Assembly (NCBI GenBank): GCA_023416855.1
Contig: JAEZGU010000316.1
Coordinates: forward strand, 1 to 64,000
Source: Bacillota bacterium
Lineage (GTDB): Bacteria; Bacillota; Clostridia; Tissierellales; Sedimentibacteraceae
DNA length: 64,000 nucleotides
Direction of reading: 5' to 3'
The notes beneath the pieces are model-generated. The model was not told where the DNA came from. It worked only from the letters and a program-made list of their open reading frames with translations, and made no database searches. The position numbers and the translations under genes were made by a program. Positions 15,370 through 22,879 of this stretch are shown here, one piece after another (positions within the stretch are counted from its first letter, which is position 1; each line of letters opens with the position of its first letter).

Positions 15370-15573
15370 TTATATCTCCTTTAGGTAATTAACAGCTTTT
15401 AAATAATCGTATACTATTCCATCAACTTCAAGTTGTGGAACACTTTTGAAGCCTTTTGATATCATTAATTCAGCATCAGAACATATTTCATATTCAATTT
15501 TTTTATCGTCCAGTTTTGATTTAAGTATTTTACACTTAGGACAATCAGTGCTAAATAGAGTTATTTTACTAAT
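15370..15573 (-). CDS. NrdH/glutaredoxin-like redox protein
   Basis: The 67-residue redoxin has the active site TDCPKCKIL and the cis-Pro segment KSVPQLEVDG, as in NrdH redoxins. It likely carries electrons to NrdD or its activase. The start is unusual: a strong GGAGGTG lies eight bases before ATT 15573 (ISKITLF), and no ATG exists. GTG 15582 and TTG 15594 are in frame, but they lie inside or before the ribosome site and overlap the previous gene. Non-AUG initiation is therefore likely. Its stop lies four bases before nrdD. Confidence 0.75.
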   Translation of the reverse strand: MSKITLFSTDCPKCKILKSKLDDKKIEYEICSDAELMISKGFKSVPQLEVDGIVYDYLKAVNYLKEI

Positions 15574-15587
15574 ATGTATCACCTCCG

Positions 15588-16013
15588 TTACCAATTAGTA
15601 TATATTGTAAATAGAACATAACCGATATAGGATATATCTATTACAAAATTCAAAATCAAATACAATGTACTGTCAGCTTTACATTTACTTACGTCAATTA
15701 CAAATTCACAGGATTTAAAATAATTTCTAATTGTATCAATTATTAAAAGTACACTTATGATAACAAACCAAAAATTATTAATATATACCCCTGAAAGTAT
15801 ATAAAACAATATATACAGCAGAGAAAACAATCCCATTAGTACATACATCACTAGATTAAATATATCTGTGTCTTTACCAGCATTTTCTTTTGAAGTTTCA
15901 ACCACTTGTTTAAGTTGTTCTGTTCTCTTTTCTCTTGATTTGAAAAGTGTTTTCATTGATTTAACTTTACTAATTAATATAACTATTGCTAGTAGAATTA
16001 ATATAATTTTCAT
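15588..16013 (-). CDS. Membrane protein with about four helices
   Basis: A 141-aa protein with one N-terminal hydrophobic segment, a charged stretch at residues ~18-50 (KSREKRTEQLKQVVETSKEN), then three more hydrophobic segments. AAGGAT precedes ATG 16013. It stands between small unknowns and the anaerobic RNR genes; no transporter motif seen. Confidence 0.55.
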   Translation of the reverse strand: MKIILILLAIVILISKVKSMKTLFKSREKRTEQLKQVVETSKENAGKDTDIFNLVMYVLMGLFSLLYILFYILSGVYINNFWFVIISVLLIIDTIRNYFKSCEFVIDVSKCKADSTLYLILNFVIDISYIGYVLFTIYTNW

Positions 16014-16030
16014 TTATGTATTATCCTTCC

Positions 16031-16318
16031 TTAACATTTAGTTTTAATAAACTCAGTATATTGATAAATTAGTGCCATTTCACATGGACTAAGCTTATTA
16101 TTTTGGTCTAAGAATTCATTTCTAATTCTGTCTAGGTTTTCACCAAACGTATCTTTCATATCAACCTTATAACTAGGTTCTCTTTCATAATAGTCATCAC
16201 AAACTATACGTAAATCATTAAGTAATCTTAATATTGATTTTGACTTGAATAATTCTTCAATTCTTTCCTTGGCTTGTTTGTTTTCTTCAGCTTCTATGTA
16301 AGGTCTTATATTTGTCAC
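16031..16318 (-). CDS. Hypothetical helical protein (95 aa)
   Basis: Starts at GTG 16318, ten bases after AGGAGG, and overlaps the stop of the previous gene. Sequence is mostly charged helix (AEENKQAKERIEELFK). No domain recognised. Operon position ahead of the RNR genes. Confidence 0.55.
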   Translation of the reverse strand: MTNIRPYIEAEENKQAKERIEELFKSKSILRLLNDLRIVCDDYYEREPSYKVDMKDTFGENLDRIRNEFLDQNNKLSPCEMALIYQYTEFIKTKC

Positions 16319-16500
16319 CCTTCTAATTCCTCCTTCCTGATTGGCTTGTCACCTATCTCATAATAAAATTTAAATTTATTTCTTTCATTGCAAATACTCT
16401 TGAAATCTATATAAACATTATCTGCAATTTCACACATTGCCCTAAAACATTCTTTATATTTTATACAGTTTGTATTGTTGCACATTGCTAATTTATGCAT
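16315..16500 (-). CDS. Small Cys-motif protein (61 aa)
   Basis: The first 20 residues hold four cysteines (MCNNTNCIKYKECFRAMC), one of several short proteins in the window with this C-x4-C-x5-C style. AGGTGATG precedes ATG 16500. It may bind zinc or an iron-sulfur cluster. Function unknown. Confidence 0.5.
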   Translation of the reverse strand: MHKLAMCNNTNCIKYKECFRAMCEIADNVYIDFKSICNERNKFKFYYEIGDKPIRKEELEG

Positions 16501-16509
16501 TTACATCAC

Positions 16510-17190
16510 CTACACACTAGACTTAATTATATTTATATTACTAATAACTCTCCTTGAATATGTAGTAGTTCCTCGACCAACTTTCCAATTGCGTTTAGCT
16601 CCGAACTCCCCCATGTTGTATACCATTAAAGATTTATGAACATCTGGATATTTTTTATATATGTTCGATAATAATTCTACTCCGACTCGTATATTCTGAT
16701 AAGGGTCAAACAAATCGTTTACTCCTAAACTCTTACATAAATCAGTGTGACAACTATTGATTTGCATTATACCTTTATCAACGCTTCCATTTTTATTTAC
16801 ATTCTTTGCTTTAGGGTTAAAATTACTTTCAGTCTTAATCACCGCTAATACTAAGTCATGTGGAACTTCTTTCTTCTCACATAACTCATATATGTACTTC
16901 TGTAAATCAATATTCAATGGTATATCGTATAGTGGTAATTCTTTTACCAATTCTTGGCTTTGTTGATGTTCAGTAACTATTATATTACTAATATTACTAA
17001 CTTCAACTTCTTTTTTCTCTTCCACCTTAACAGGGAAGACTTCTCTCATTTTCTTTTCAATTGGACTTAAATAGATTATACTTCTTGTTTCGTAGCTTGT
17101 AGCCTTAGTATTATGTATATTTGTATTGTATGACCATATAGCCATTCCAATAACTCCTACACATAAGGCTAAAGTTAAAAGTTTCTTCAC
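16510..17190 (-). CDS. Membrane-anchored lytic transglycosylase (SLT domain)
   Basis: The 226-aa protein cleaves peptidoglycan strands. Residues 2-21 are a signal/anchor helix and residues ~25-95 a linker. The SLT domain (about 100-220) shows the catalytic Glu in VIKTESNFNPKA, then GIMQIN, the NI..GV.LLS helix, and YNMGEFGAKR (usual YNAG). GTG 17190 is the start, with GGAG eight bases upstream. A consensus promoter stands 76 bases upstream. Free-standing enzymes of this sort serve conjugation channels, phage tails or lysis; no such neighbours are visible, so its role is open. Confidence 0.8.
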   Translation of the reverse strand: MKKLLTLALCVGVIGMAIWSYNTNIHNTKATSYETRSIIYLSPIEKKMREVFPVKVEEKKEVEVSNISNIIVTEHQQSQELVKELPLYDIPLNIDLQKYIYELCEKKEVPHDLVLAVIKTESNFNPKAKNVNKNGSVDKGIMQINSCHTDLCKSLGVNDLFDPYQNIRVGVELLSNIYKKYPDVHKSLMVYNMGEFGAKRNWKVGRGTTTYSRRVISNINIIKSSV

Positions 17191-17265
17191 CTCATCATCT
17201 CCTTAGTTTATATTTGATTAGTCATGCTTAAATAAAGCATAGTGCATCACAACCCTTCATAAAGT

Positions 17266-17294
17266 ATTATATAATTATATTACGAATATGTCAA
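17266..17294 (-). promoter_or_regulatory. Consensus promoter for the lytic transglycosylase unit
   Basis: TTGACA (17289-17294), 17-bp spacer, TATAAT (17266-17271) on the minus strand, a perfect match to both boxes. It leaves a leader of about 70 bases ahead of the GTG start. Confidence 0.8.
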
Positions 17295-17311
17295 TACTAT
17301 AAATATATACT

Positions 17312-17629
17312 TTATTTTGGTATTGACTTAGCCTCTATGAAAAATTTAAATAACATTTCGTCAAAAAACAAGTAGGTTTCTTTATTCTGTATACGCAAGG
17401 TATAACGTAATCCCTGACCGCCTACTTTGAGACTAGCCGCCTTACGCATGTCTAGTATCTTATCTATCTCATATACATGCAAATCATCAAAATGAATTAT
17501 TCTTGGTATAAGTTTTCCATTAGCCGTAATAGTACAATCAACATCAACATATTTCTTATGATAACCATTGAAAGATTTCTCTTGTAGTTTCTTCTTTTCG
17601 GATTCTCTAACCTCGTAACCAAATGGCAT
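17312..17629 (-). CDS. Hypothetical protein under a possible SOS box (105 aa)
   Basis: A basic N-terminal half (SEKKKLQEKSFNGYHKKYVD) is followed by a strand-rich part containing TANGKLIPRIIHFDD and GGQGLRYTLRI. No family recognised. AAGGAG precedes ATG 17629. Its promoter has a LexA-type palindrome directly after the -10 box, so damage induction is possible. Confidence 0.6.
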   Translation of the reverse strand: MPFGYEVRESEKKKLQEKSFNGYHKKYVDVDCTITANGKLIPRIIHFDDLHVYEIDKILDMRKAASLKVGGQGLRYTLRIQNKETYLFFDEMLFKFFIEAKSIPK

Positions 17630-17647
17630 ATAATCAACTCCTTAAAT

Positions 17648-17661
17648 AGAACATTTGTTCT
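17648..17661 (-). promoter_or_regulatory. LexA/DinR-type SOS box
   Basis: AGAACATTTGTTCT is a palindrome with 6-bp arms containing GAAC-N4-GTTC, the core of the Firmicute SOS operator. It sits one base past the TATAAT of the promoter, where bound repressor would cover the start site. It is the only copy noticed in an intergenic region. Confidence 0.6.
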
Positions 17662-17662
17662 T

Positions 17663-17691
17663 ATTATATACCATAGTTTAAAATATTTAAA
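17663..17691 (-). promoter_or_regulatory. Promoter of the 17629 gene
   Basis: TTTAAA (17686-17691), 17-bp spacer and TATAAT (17663-17668) on the minus strand, immediately upstream of the SOS-like palindrome. The -35 matches four of six consensus bases. Confidence 0.55.
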
Positions 17692-17719
17692 GTGGAAATA
17701 TTTGAAGCAAACATGTATT

Positions 17720-17938
17720 CTATAGTAAGTCTATTATATTTAGATACTCATTATAGTATCGTGCTGGATATTTACGTTCTCCATGTTGATATGTAATGAT
17801 TGGACTATTTGCTTTACCACCCCTGATAATTGTTTTTTCAGTAGGTATAAGAACAAAATCATCTTCGGGAAACACGCCATACTTTTTCCAATACTTATAT
17901 TCAGCTAGTATAGTATCAATTCTTTTTAATAAATCCAT
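17720..17938 (-). CDS. Hypothetical protein (72 aa)
   Basis: A short protein with a conserved-looking core (FVLIPTEKTIIRGGKANSPI). GAGGACT precedes ATG 17938. No domain recognised; it is one of a series of independent small genes. Confidence 0.5.
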   Translation of the reverse strand: MDLLKRIDTILAEYKYWKKYGVFPEDDFVLIPTEKTIIRGGKANSPIITYQHGERKYPARYYNEYLNIIDLL

Positions 17939-17973
17939 ATTAAGTCCTCATTTTAAACCAATCAAACATTCAT

Positions 17974-18174
17974 TTATAACTTTTTACCACATATCGGGCG
18001 ATAGAATATTTTAATAACTTCTACTGTGATATTTTCATTATCTGCCTGTAGTTCATTTCTGCAATCATTTATGTACCATCTTAACTCATGCTGTCCTAAT
18101 GTATTAGGTATTTGTTTACCTCTATTGCAGTAATTACAACCTTGTCTTTTAGTGATTGAGCAATCGTAATACAT
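17974..18174 (-). CDS. Small zinc-binding-type protein (66 aa)
   Basis: Cysteines at the start (YDCSITKRQGCNYCNRGK) and a C-terminal ICGKKL suggest a zinc ribbon in which the last knuckle is CxxCGKKL-like. TAGGAG precedes ATG 18174. The pattern is common in small Firmicute phage proteins. Role unknown. Confidence 0.55.
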   Translation of the reverse strand: MYYDCSITKRQGCNYCNRGKQIPNTLGQHELRWYINDCRNELQADNENITVEVIKIFYRPICGKKL

Positions 18175-18177
18175 ACT

Positions 18178-18366
18178 TTATTCTCCTAAATCAAACAGCT
18201 TATTATATTGTGGTTCATAAAACTGATTGCCAATAATTGTGTCATATATTGCCTTACAACAATCTTCATTAGTTTCAAAATCTTTATAATTATTTTCATA
18301 CAAATATTCCAAAACAGAAATATTACTAATTAATTTTTTTATTTTTTCATAATCAAATGGTTTCAT
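18178..18366 (-). CDS. Hypothetical protein (62 aa)
   Basis: ATG 18366 (MKPFDYEKIKK) has AAAGGA nine bases upstream, so the longer frame to 18420 is not used. Mostly helical and acidic, with two cysteines (EDCCKAI). Function unknown. Confidence 0.5.
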   Translation of the reverse strand: MKPFDYEKIKKLISNISVLEYLYENNYKDFETNEDCCKAIYDTIIGNQFYEPQYNKLFDLGE

Positions 18367-18403
18367 ATAACCCATCCTTTCTTTACATGAATTGAAAGAT
18401 TTA

Positions 18404-18535
18404 TTATCTATGACTATCACCTTTTAATGGTTCAAATCTGTGAGTATTAGTATTTATTTTTTTATTATCACATAAATTCTTGCATATTGCATCAAATTTT
18501 ATACAAAATCCACATGGTGTATAATATGGACACAT
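18404..18535 (-). CDS. Cys-motif microprotein (43 aa or slightly longer)
   Basis: MCPYYTPCGFCIKFDAICKN contains four cysteines and a fifth follows (NLC). ATG 18535 is 21 bases after a strong GAGGTGG, too far for normal use; in-frame codons nearer the site are non-AUG (ATA, ACT, AAT), so the true start may be upstream. Likely metal binding. Shares its style with 18962-19123 and 62049-62363. Confidence 0.45.
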   Translation of the reverse strand: MCPYYTPCGFCIKFDAICKNLCDNKKINTNTHRFEPLKGDSHR

Positions 18536-18601
18536 TTTTTTATAATCATTAGTTATCCACCTCACTTTTATAGAAAATACTTTTTAGTATAAATTATATT
18601 A

Positions 18602-18928
18602 CTAACTTTTAATATAGAAACCAACTAATCTCATAGCTTTATTCCTAACCATAGAATCGTACTTATTCAATATACTATGATATTTATTTAATTCATAAGC
18701 ACAATTGCAGATTGTATGTATTAGTTTCTCTGAAACATCATGGCAATGTTGTTTATTCTTAATATTAACTGCTGTATAATATACTTTGTTAAATCTACCT
18801 ATGGCACGTTCTATCAGGAATCCTTTATATTTCTTAGGATATTTATTCACATTTGAATAATATGTAATGCCTTTATCAAATACATTATCCATATAGCCGT
18901 TTTCTTTTATTAGTTCTTGCATAGTCAT
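18602..18928 (-). CDS. Hypothetical protein (108 aa)
   Basis: Begins MTMQELIKENGYMDNVF; GGAGGTG lies nine bases ahead of ATG 18928, while GTG 18940 overlaps the ribosome site. It is basic and aromatic (TYYSNVNKYPKKYKGFLIER). No domain recognised. Confidence 0.55.
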   Translation of the reverse strand: MTMQELIKENGYMDNVFDKGITYYSNVNKYPKKYKGFLIERAIGRFNKVYYTAVNIKNKQHCHDVSEKLIHTICNCAYELNKYHSILNKYDSMVRNKAMRLVGFYIKS

Positions 18929-18961
18929 ATGTATATTCACCTCCTACATTTGGCTCGTTGA

Positions 18962-19123
18962 TTATTTTATAAGTATATTTTGTGTATATTTTGCAAATGA
19001 AAAAGCTGGACAATCTTCAAAACTATCTATATAGTCGAGTATTTTACAATATTTTGTTTCTGGATATTTATCTTTATTAGAATACGGACACGAATCTCTA
19101 CAAAAATCATTAACTATTGGCAT
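18962..19123 (-). CDS. Cys-motif microprotein (53 aa)
   Basis: MPIVNDFCRDSCPYSNKDK followed by YCKILDYIDSFEDCPAF gives C-x3-C-x13-C-x11-C, a likely metal site. AAAGGGAA precedes ATG 19123, which lies inside the end of the previous gene (14-base overlap). Function unknown. Confidence 0.55.
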   Translation of the reverse strand: MPIVNDFCRDSCPYSNKDKYPETKYCKILDYIDSFEDCPAFSFAKYTQNILIK

Positions 19124-19310
19124 TTAATTTCCCTTTCTTCGTTAGAACTTCATATTCACCATCAAATAAAATAAAATCATTTATACCATTAATTTGAGCA
19201 GTTAAATTTCCATCAGAATCTTTATAGGTATCAAATTCTTTACCTATATATTCCTCAATCCCCGAACATCCATCATCAATTGGTTTACTTGCAATTATTT
19301 TTATCCTCAT
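19110..19310 (-). CDS. Hypothetical small beta-rich protein (66 aa)
   Basis: MRIKIIASKPIDDGCSGIEE starts a short protein with alternating hydrophobic residues (FILFDGEYEVL) like a small SH3-type barrel. GGAGGT precedes ATG 19310. No assignment possible. Confidence 0.55.
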   Translation of the reverse strand: MRIKIIASKPIDDGCSGIEEYIGKEFDTYKDSDGNLTAQINGINDFILFDGEYEVLTKKGKLNANS

Positions 19311-19346
19311 AATTTACCTCCACTTTGGTTAAAATGTCACATTCAT

Positions 19347-19538
19347 TTACTTTTTAATATAATTTGGTCTATTTTCAAATGTTGTACTATCTTCTGGATA
19401 ATAGCAATAACACCCATAACAAGGACAATTATTATCACATAATTCTATGTCTTCAGGAATACACTTGGATTCCATTCTTTTTAATGTTTCTTCTCCATGA
19501 ATACATTTTGTACAATACACATGTTCACAAGGGTTCAT
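19347..19538 (-). CDS. Cysteine-rich small protein (63 aa)
   Basis: Eleven cysteines in 63 residues, including CEHVYCTKC and CDNNCPCYGCYCY. GGAGGTTGGAGT supports ATG 19538 over the upstream codon at 19556. Probably binds several metal ions. No known family. Confidence 0.55.
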   Translation of the reverse strand: MNPCEHVYCTKCIHGEETLKRMESKCIPEDIELCDNNCPCYGCYCYYPEDSTTFENRPNYIKK

Positions 19539-19571
19539 ACTCCAACCTCCTTTCACAAAATTGTCGATTTG

Positions 19572-19988
19572 TTAAAACTCAATTATAATATGAGCATATT
19601 TACCTATATAACTCTCTAAGATAGACTCTAAATCATGATTTCCTATCGTAAAATTAATTAAGCTCATTCCACATATCGTATATTCACTATATCCGTAATT
19701 TTCACCATAAACATCTACATTACCATAAAGCTTATTCAGAAAACCTATTTGAGCTTCTTCTAAACGGCATTCTTTATTAGATGTATAAAAGCTAAAATTA
19801 CAATTTTCAATTCTTCCAGATATTCCACCCATATAATAAAAATTACTATCTTCAGAATCATCTTGATTATATGAGGGCAATTTTGCCATATCAGCAATTC
19901 TTTCAGCAAGACAATTATAATCATCCGTTAATCTTATATGCCCATCGTAATCTTTCTCAATAAATCCACTAAATACTTTTCTCATCAT
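19572..19988 (-). CDS. Hypothetical protein (138 aa)
   Basis: AAAGGAT precedes the paired ATGATG at 19988. The sequence contains ISGRIENCNFSFYTSNKECR and a Gly/Tyr-rich stretch (YGNVDVYGENYGY), likely a beta-rich fold. No motif recognised. Confidence 0.55.
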   Translation of the reverse strand: MMRKVFSGFIEKDYDGHIRLTDDYNCLAERIADMAKLPSYNQDDSEDSNFYYMGGISGRIENCNFSFYTSNKECRLEEAQIGFLNKLYGNVDVYGENYGYSEYTICGMSLINFTIGNHDLESILESYIGKYAHIIIEF

Positions 19989-20098
19989 TAATTATCCTTT
20001 CATCACCAAATATCCATTTGATACACATTTTAAGAGAATCAAAGTTTTATTATCTTCGATTTGCTTCAATTCCCTAAATATTGCATATTACAAAAATA

Positions 20099-20290
20099 TT
20101 ACATTTTAGTCCAATCATATTCTGCTTGCTCAAATTTCTTCAAAAACTCATCTGTCCATACAATAAAGTATAATCCACCTGAAGGATATATTCTTTTAAT
20201 CCTATACATTAATTCCTTAGTATGAAAATGATTGAAGCTTTCTTCTACTATGTATTTGGTATTATCATTATCTATAAATGTTTTTAACAT
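20099..20290 (-). CDS. Hypothetical protein (63 aa)
   Basis: AAGGAGAG supports ATG 20290 (MLKTFIDNDNTKY); the longer frame to 20335 would start inside the promoter. A small alpha/beta protein of unknown function with its own promoter just upstream. Confidence 0.55.
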   Translation of the reverse strand: MLKTFIDNDNTKYIVEESFNHFHTKELMYRIKRIYPSGGLYFIVWTDEFLKKFEQAEYDWTKM

Positions 20291-20314
20291 AATATAATCA
20301 CTCTCCTTGGGTAT

Positions 20315-20343
20315 ATTGTATATCAAAATATGCAATAAGTCAA
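20315..20343 (-). promoter_or_regulatory. Promoter of the 20290 gene
   Basis: TTGACT (20338-20343), 17-bp spacer, TACAAT (20315-20320) on the minus strand, one mismatch in each box. Leader is about 18 bases. Confidence 0.6.
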
Positions 20344-20362
20344 TTATAATTATATTATTATT

Positions 20363-21220
20363 TTATGAAGCAGACTTAATTTTTAAATCAGGAATTTCTT
20401 TCATCAAATATTCATATAACTGCCACAATAATAAATTAGGTGTGCTAGTAATATTAAATTCTTTATGTATATTCATTCTTTCTATTACATCTCTAATTAC
20501 ATTCTTCATCTTAGGATTATGTATGTAAAACCCAACTTCTTTAGCATAAGACTCATTTTCTTTTAAAATTCTTCCTGCTGATGCTCCCCAAGTACATATG
20601 CGAAAATCATAATTATTATCTGGATAAGGCTTATTCCTTTTTGGGTTTTGATTTTTTACTTGTTCATACAAAGAGAAATCTACAAAATTATATTCCTTCT
20701 TCTTATTTAAACTTCCACTTTTAGGTCTTTTATATATGTTAAGACAACACCATACTAATCTATCTGTATATAATTGTTCTCCTAAATCTTCACTATGTAT
20801 TAAATCAAATTCATAAAATTTATAGTTATTGTTTAATTGTGACACTGGAAGAATGAATGATATGTAATCAGATAAAGCATAACATTTTTTTATAAATTTA
20901 CTAGCTAAATTCATCCTATCCCCAAAAGGTGGATTTCCAATAAATAATCTACCTTTTTTATAATCTAAATTCAATTCCAAAAAATCTTGTTGAGTTATAT
21001 TATCATTATCAGGTTCTATATCATAAGCAATACACTTTTCTATCTGACTACTAAAACTTCCACTTCCTGCTGATGGTTCAATCACCTCAGTAATATTTTC
21101 TATCCCAATAATTTGATATGTTTTTTCAATACAGTATTTTGCTAATTCTTTAGATGTATAATACTTATCTAAATGTAATTTGTTTGAGTTTAAAGACTCA
21201 TCTCTTTTAAATTGTTTCAA
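20363..21220 (-). CDS. Class I SAM-dependent DNA adenine-type methyltransferase
   Basis: A 285-aa protein. VIEPSAGSGSF near residue 47 is the SAM-binding motif I and GNPPFGDR near residue 95 is the catalytic NPPF (motif IV) of N6-adenine methyltransferases. The N-terminal YYTSKELAKYCIE helix is also typical of this group. No target-recognition domain of a restriction-modification enzyme and no nuclease neighbour is seen, so it is probably an orphan methylase used for DNA protection or regulation. Start TTG 21220 has GAGG eight bases upstream. Confidence 0.7.
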   Translation of the reverse strand: MKQFKRDESLNSNKLHLDKYYTSKELAKYCIEKTYQIIGIENITEVIEPSAGSGSFSSQIEKCIAYDIEPDNDNITQQDFLELNLDYKKGRLFIGNPPFGDRMNLASKFIKKCYALSDYISFILPVSQLNNNYKFYEFDLIHSEDLGEQLYTDRLVWCCLNIYKRPKSGSLNKKKEYNFVDFSLYEQVKNQNPKRNKPYPDNNYDFRICTWGASAGRILKENESYAKEVGFYIHNPKMKNVIRDVIERMNIHKEFNITSTPNLLLWQLYEYLMKEIPDLKIKSAS

Positions 21221-21286
21221 ATTATTTACCTCGCATTCTACTATTTTTATATTGTTAATATTTAAAATGTGTATAAAAGTCCAATT

Positions 21287-21565
21287 TCAATTAAACATTG
21301 ATTTCCATTTTTCATTAATTTCATTTTCAATTTTTTCATTCCAAAACCATGTAGGAGTGTCTATTTTAACCTTACAATAGTCAAACCTTTCACAACCTTC
21401 ACAATCATGTATAGACTGCGCTGTTCCTAGTGGTTCATTTTCGTTATTTCCTTGATTTATATAATAATTGCACCCAGACCATTTTGAAATTATATTATCT
21501 AAACTATTTTGCTTTTTATTTATATTATCTAATTCTTCTTGTGTTGAAATTATGTACTTTCTCAT
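21287..21565 (-). CDS. Small Cys-motif protein (92 aa)
   Basis: The C-terminal half holds HDCEGCERFDYCKVKI, a three-cysteine cluster, with one more Cys upstream in GCNYYI. AAAGGAT precedes ATG 21565. Resembles the other short Cys-motif proteins here. Function unknown. Confidence 0.5.
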   Translation of the reverse strand: MRKYIISTQEELDNINKKQNSLDNIISKWSGCNYYINQGNNENEPLGTAQSIHDCEGCERFDYCKVKIDTPTWFWNEKIENEINEKWKSMFN

Positions 21566-21585
21566 AAACAGTTATCCTTTCAAAT

Positions 21586-22146
21586 TTATTTAAACATTAT
21601 TTTATCCCAATCTGTTTTTTCTAATATTTCATAAAGTCTACTTACCTGTGGACTCCTCCAAGCTGTCATAGCATATGTATATGGTTTCTTATAATGATGC
21701 TTATTTCTTTCTATATGCTCTCTACATTCTCTAAGAGTAAGAAACATAGTATTTTGTACGATTTCTGCTCTGTCTCTATAATAACATACTGAATATTGGG
21801 TAGGAGCATATTCTTCTAGAAAATCCTTTATATCAATTATATCACTAATAGAGTATTCATTATTGTCTTCACAAACGATTTCAAGATAACCTCTATCATA
21901 TTCGCATCTGGTTACTGTATCAAATTCTTCATTAATCCAATCTACTAATTCTTCTAGTTCCCCTTCGAATACGGTTTCTGCGGCATCCGTGTCATAAATA
22001 CAAACTCCATCAATATCATCTTCAACCCAATAATCTCTTACGCTTTGCATAACCACCCAAAATCTTGGATTAGCCTGACCAACGTTATCTTGAGTTAACA
22101 TTTCATGTTGTAATTGTTTTAGAAATTCTATATCTTCTTGTTTCAT
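21586..22146 (-). CDS. Hypothetical acidic protein (186 aa)
   Basis: Strongly acidic in the middle (TVFEGELEELVDWINEEFD) with a C-terminal basic part (RECREHIERNKHHYKK). No catalytic motif recognised. AAAGGAC precedes ATG 22146. Its size and composition resemble conserved phage proteins of unknown function. Confidence 0.55.
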   Translation of the reverse strand: MKQEDIEFLKQLQHEMLTQDNVGQANPRFWVVMQSVRDYWVEDDIDGVCIYDTDAAETVFEGELEELVDWINEEFDTVTRCEYDRGYLEIVCEDNNEYSISDIIDIKDFLEEYAPTQYSVCYYRDRAEIVQNTMFLTLRECREHIERNKHHYKKPYTYAMTAWRSPQVSRLYEILEKTDWDKIMFK

Positions 22147-22164
22147 AGTTGTCCTTTCTTGAGC

Positions 22165-22431
22165 TTAAATACAATCAATAATATCATCTTTAATCATCCT
22201 ATATAATATTTCTATATTATGAGTATTTCTTAAACCTGCGTCACCTAATGATAATATTTCTATGTGCTTATCTATAGTACTTACCGTAATTCTATATTCT
22301 GGTGTAATTTGACTAAACCAATTGTTAAGCCAATAAAAATGGTCTTCGGGATGCTCACAGTTACACATGTCTTCCTCAAATCCATATTTTGATAGTATTT
22401 GAATAGGTATTTCTTCTTTTAATTTAAGCAT
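22165..22431 (-). CDS. Hypothetical protein (88 aa)
   Basis: Contains MCNCEHPEDHFYWLNNWF, where two Cys and two His could bind a metal. AAAGGATAATACATA precedes ATG 22431, the standard ribosome site layout of this element. No family recognised. Confidence 0.5.
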   Translation of the reverse strand: MLKLKEEIPIQILSKYGFEEDMCNCEHPEDHFYWLNNWFSQITPEYRITVSTIDKHIEILSLGDAGLRNTHNIEILYRMIKDDIIDCI

Positions 22432-22481
22432 TATGTATTATCCTTTCTTTAATTTTATATTGTTAGTATGAAATTCTTGTT

Positions 22482-22865
22482 TTATCTAAATATAAAATAA
22501 TCCTTAACTCCCATTGGAGCGTCAATCTTTCTATAATATTCATTCCTGCTTCTGTTTAAAGATTCTAAATGTTTTTCAAAATCTCTAATCTCGTTGAAAT
22601 TCATATCACTCAAGTCAACAAATTTTACAAAATCTTGACCATGTTCTGATTTACTCTGCTTAACAAATACACACCAGTTCTTATGATATTTAGATACTCC
22701 TAAATCATAACCTGTTTGGCATGTAGCTAAAAAAGATTTAATCAGGTCTTCATTATGTATTATCATAGATTTTATTTTATTTTGATTATGTGTTAAGTCA
22801 GTTAGTTGTTTTAATTCTTCTTTAAATAACCATGTTTTTAATTTTAGTTTAATTTTTTCTATCAT
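22482..22865 (-). CDS. Hypothetical helical protein (127 aa)
   Basis: Basic N-terminal helix (IEKIKLKLKTWLFKEELKQL) and a second half with VSKYHKNWCVFVKQSKSEH. GGAGAC precedes ATG 22865. No recognisable domain. Confidence 0.5.
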   Translation of the reverse strand: MIEKIKLKLKTWLFKEELKQLTDLTHNQNKIKSMIIHNEDLIKSFLATCQTGYDLGVSKYHKNWCVFVKQSKSEHGQDFVKFVDLSDMNFNEIRDFEKHLESLNRSRNEYYRKIDAPMGVKDYFIFR

Positions 22866-22879
22866 TTTTTGTCTCCTTC

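Noticed and set aside
20363..21220. Restriction-modification system around the adenine methyltransferase
   Set aside because: No restriction endonuclease or specificity subunit is adjacent; the neighbours are small unknown proteins.
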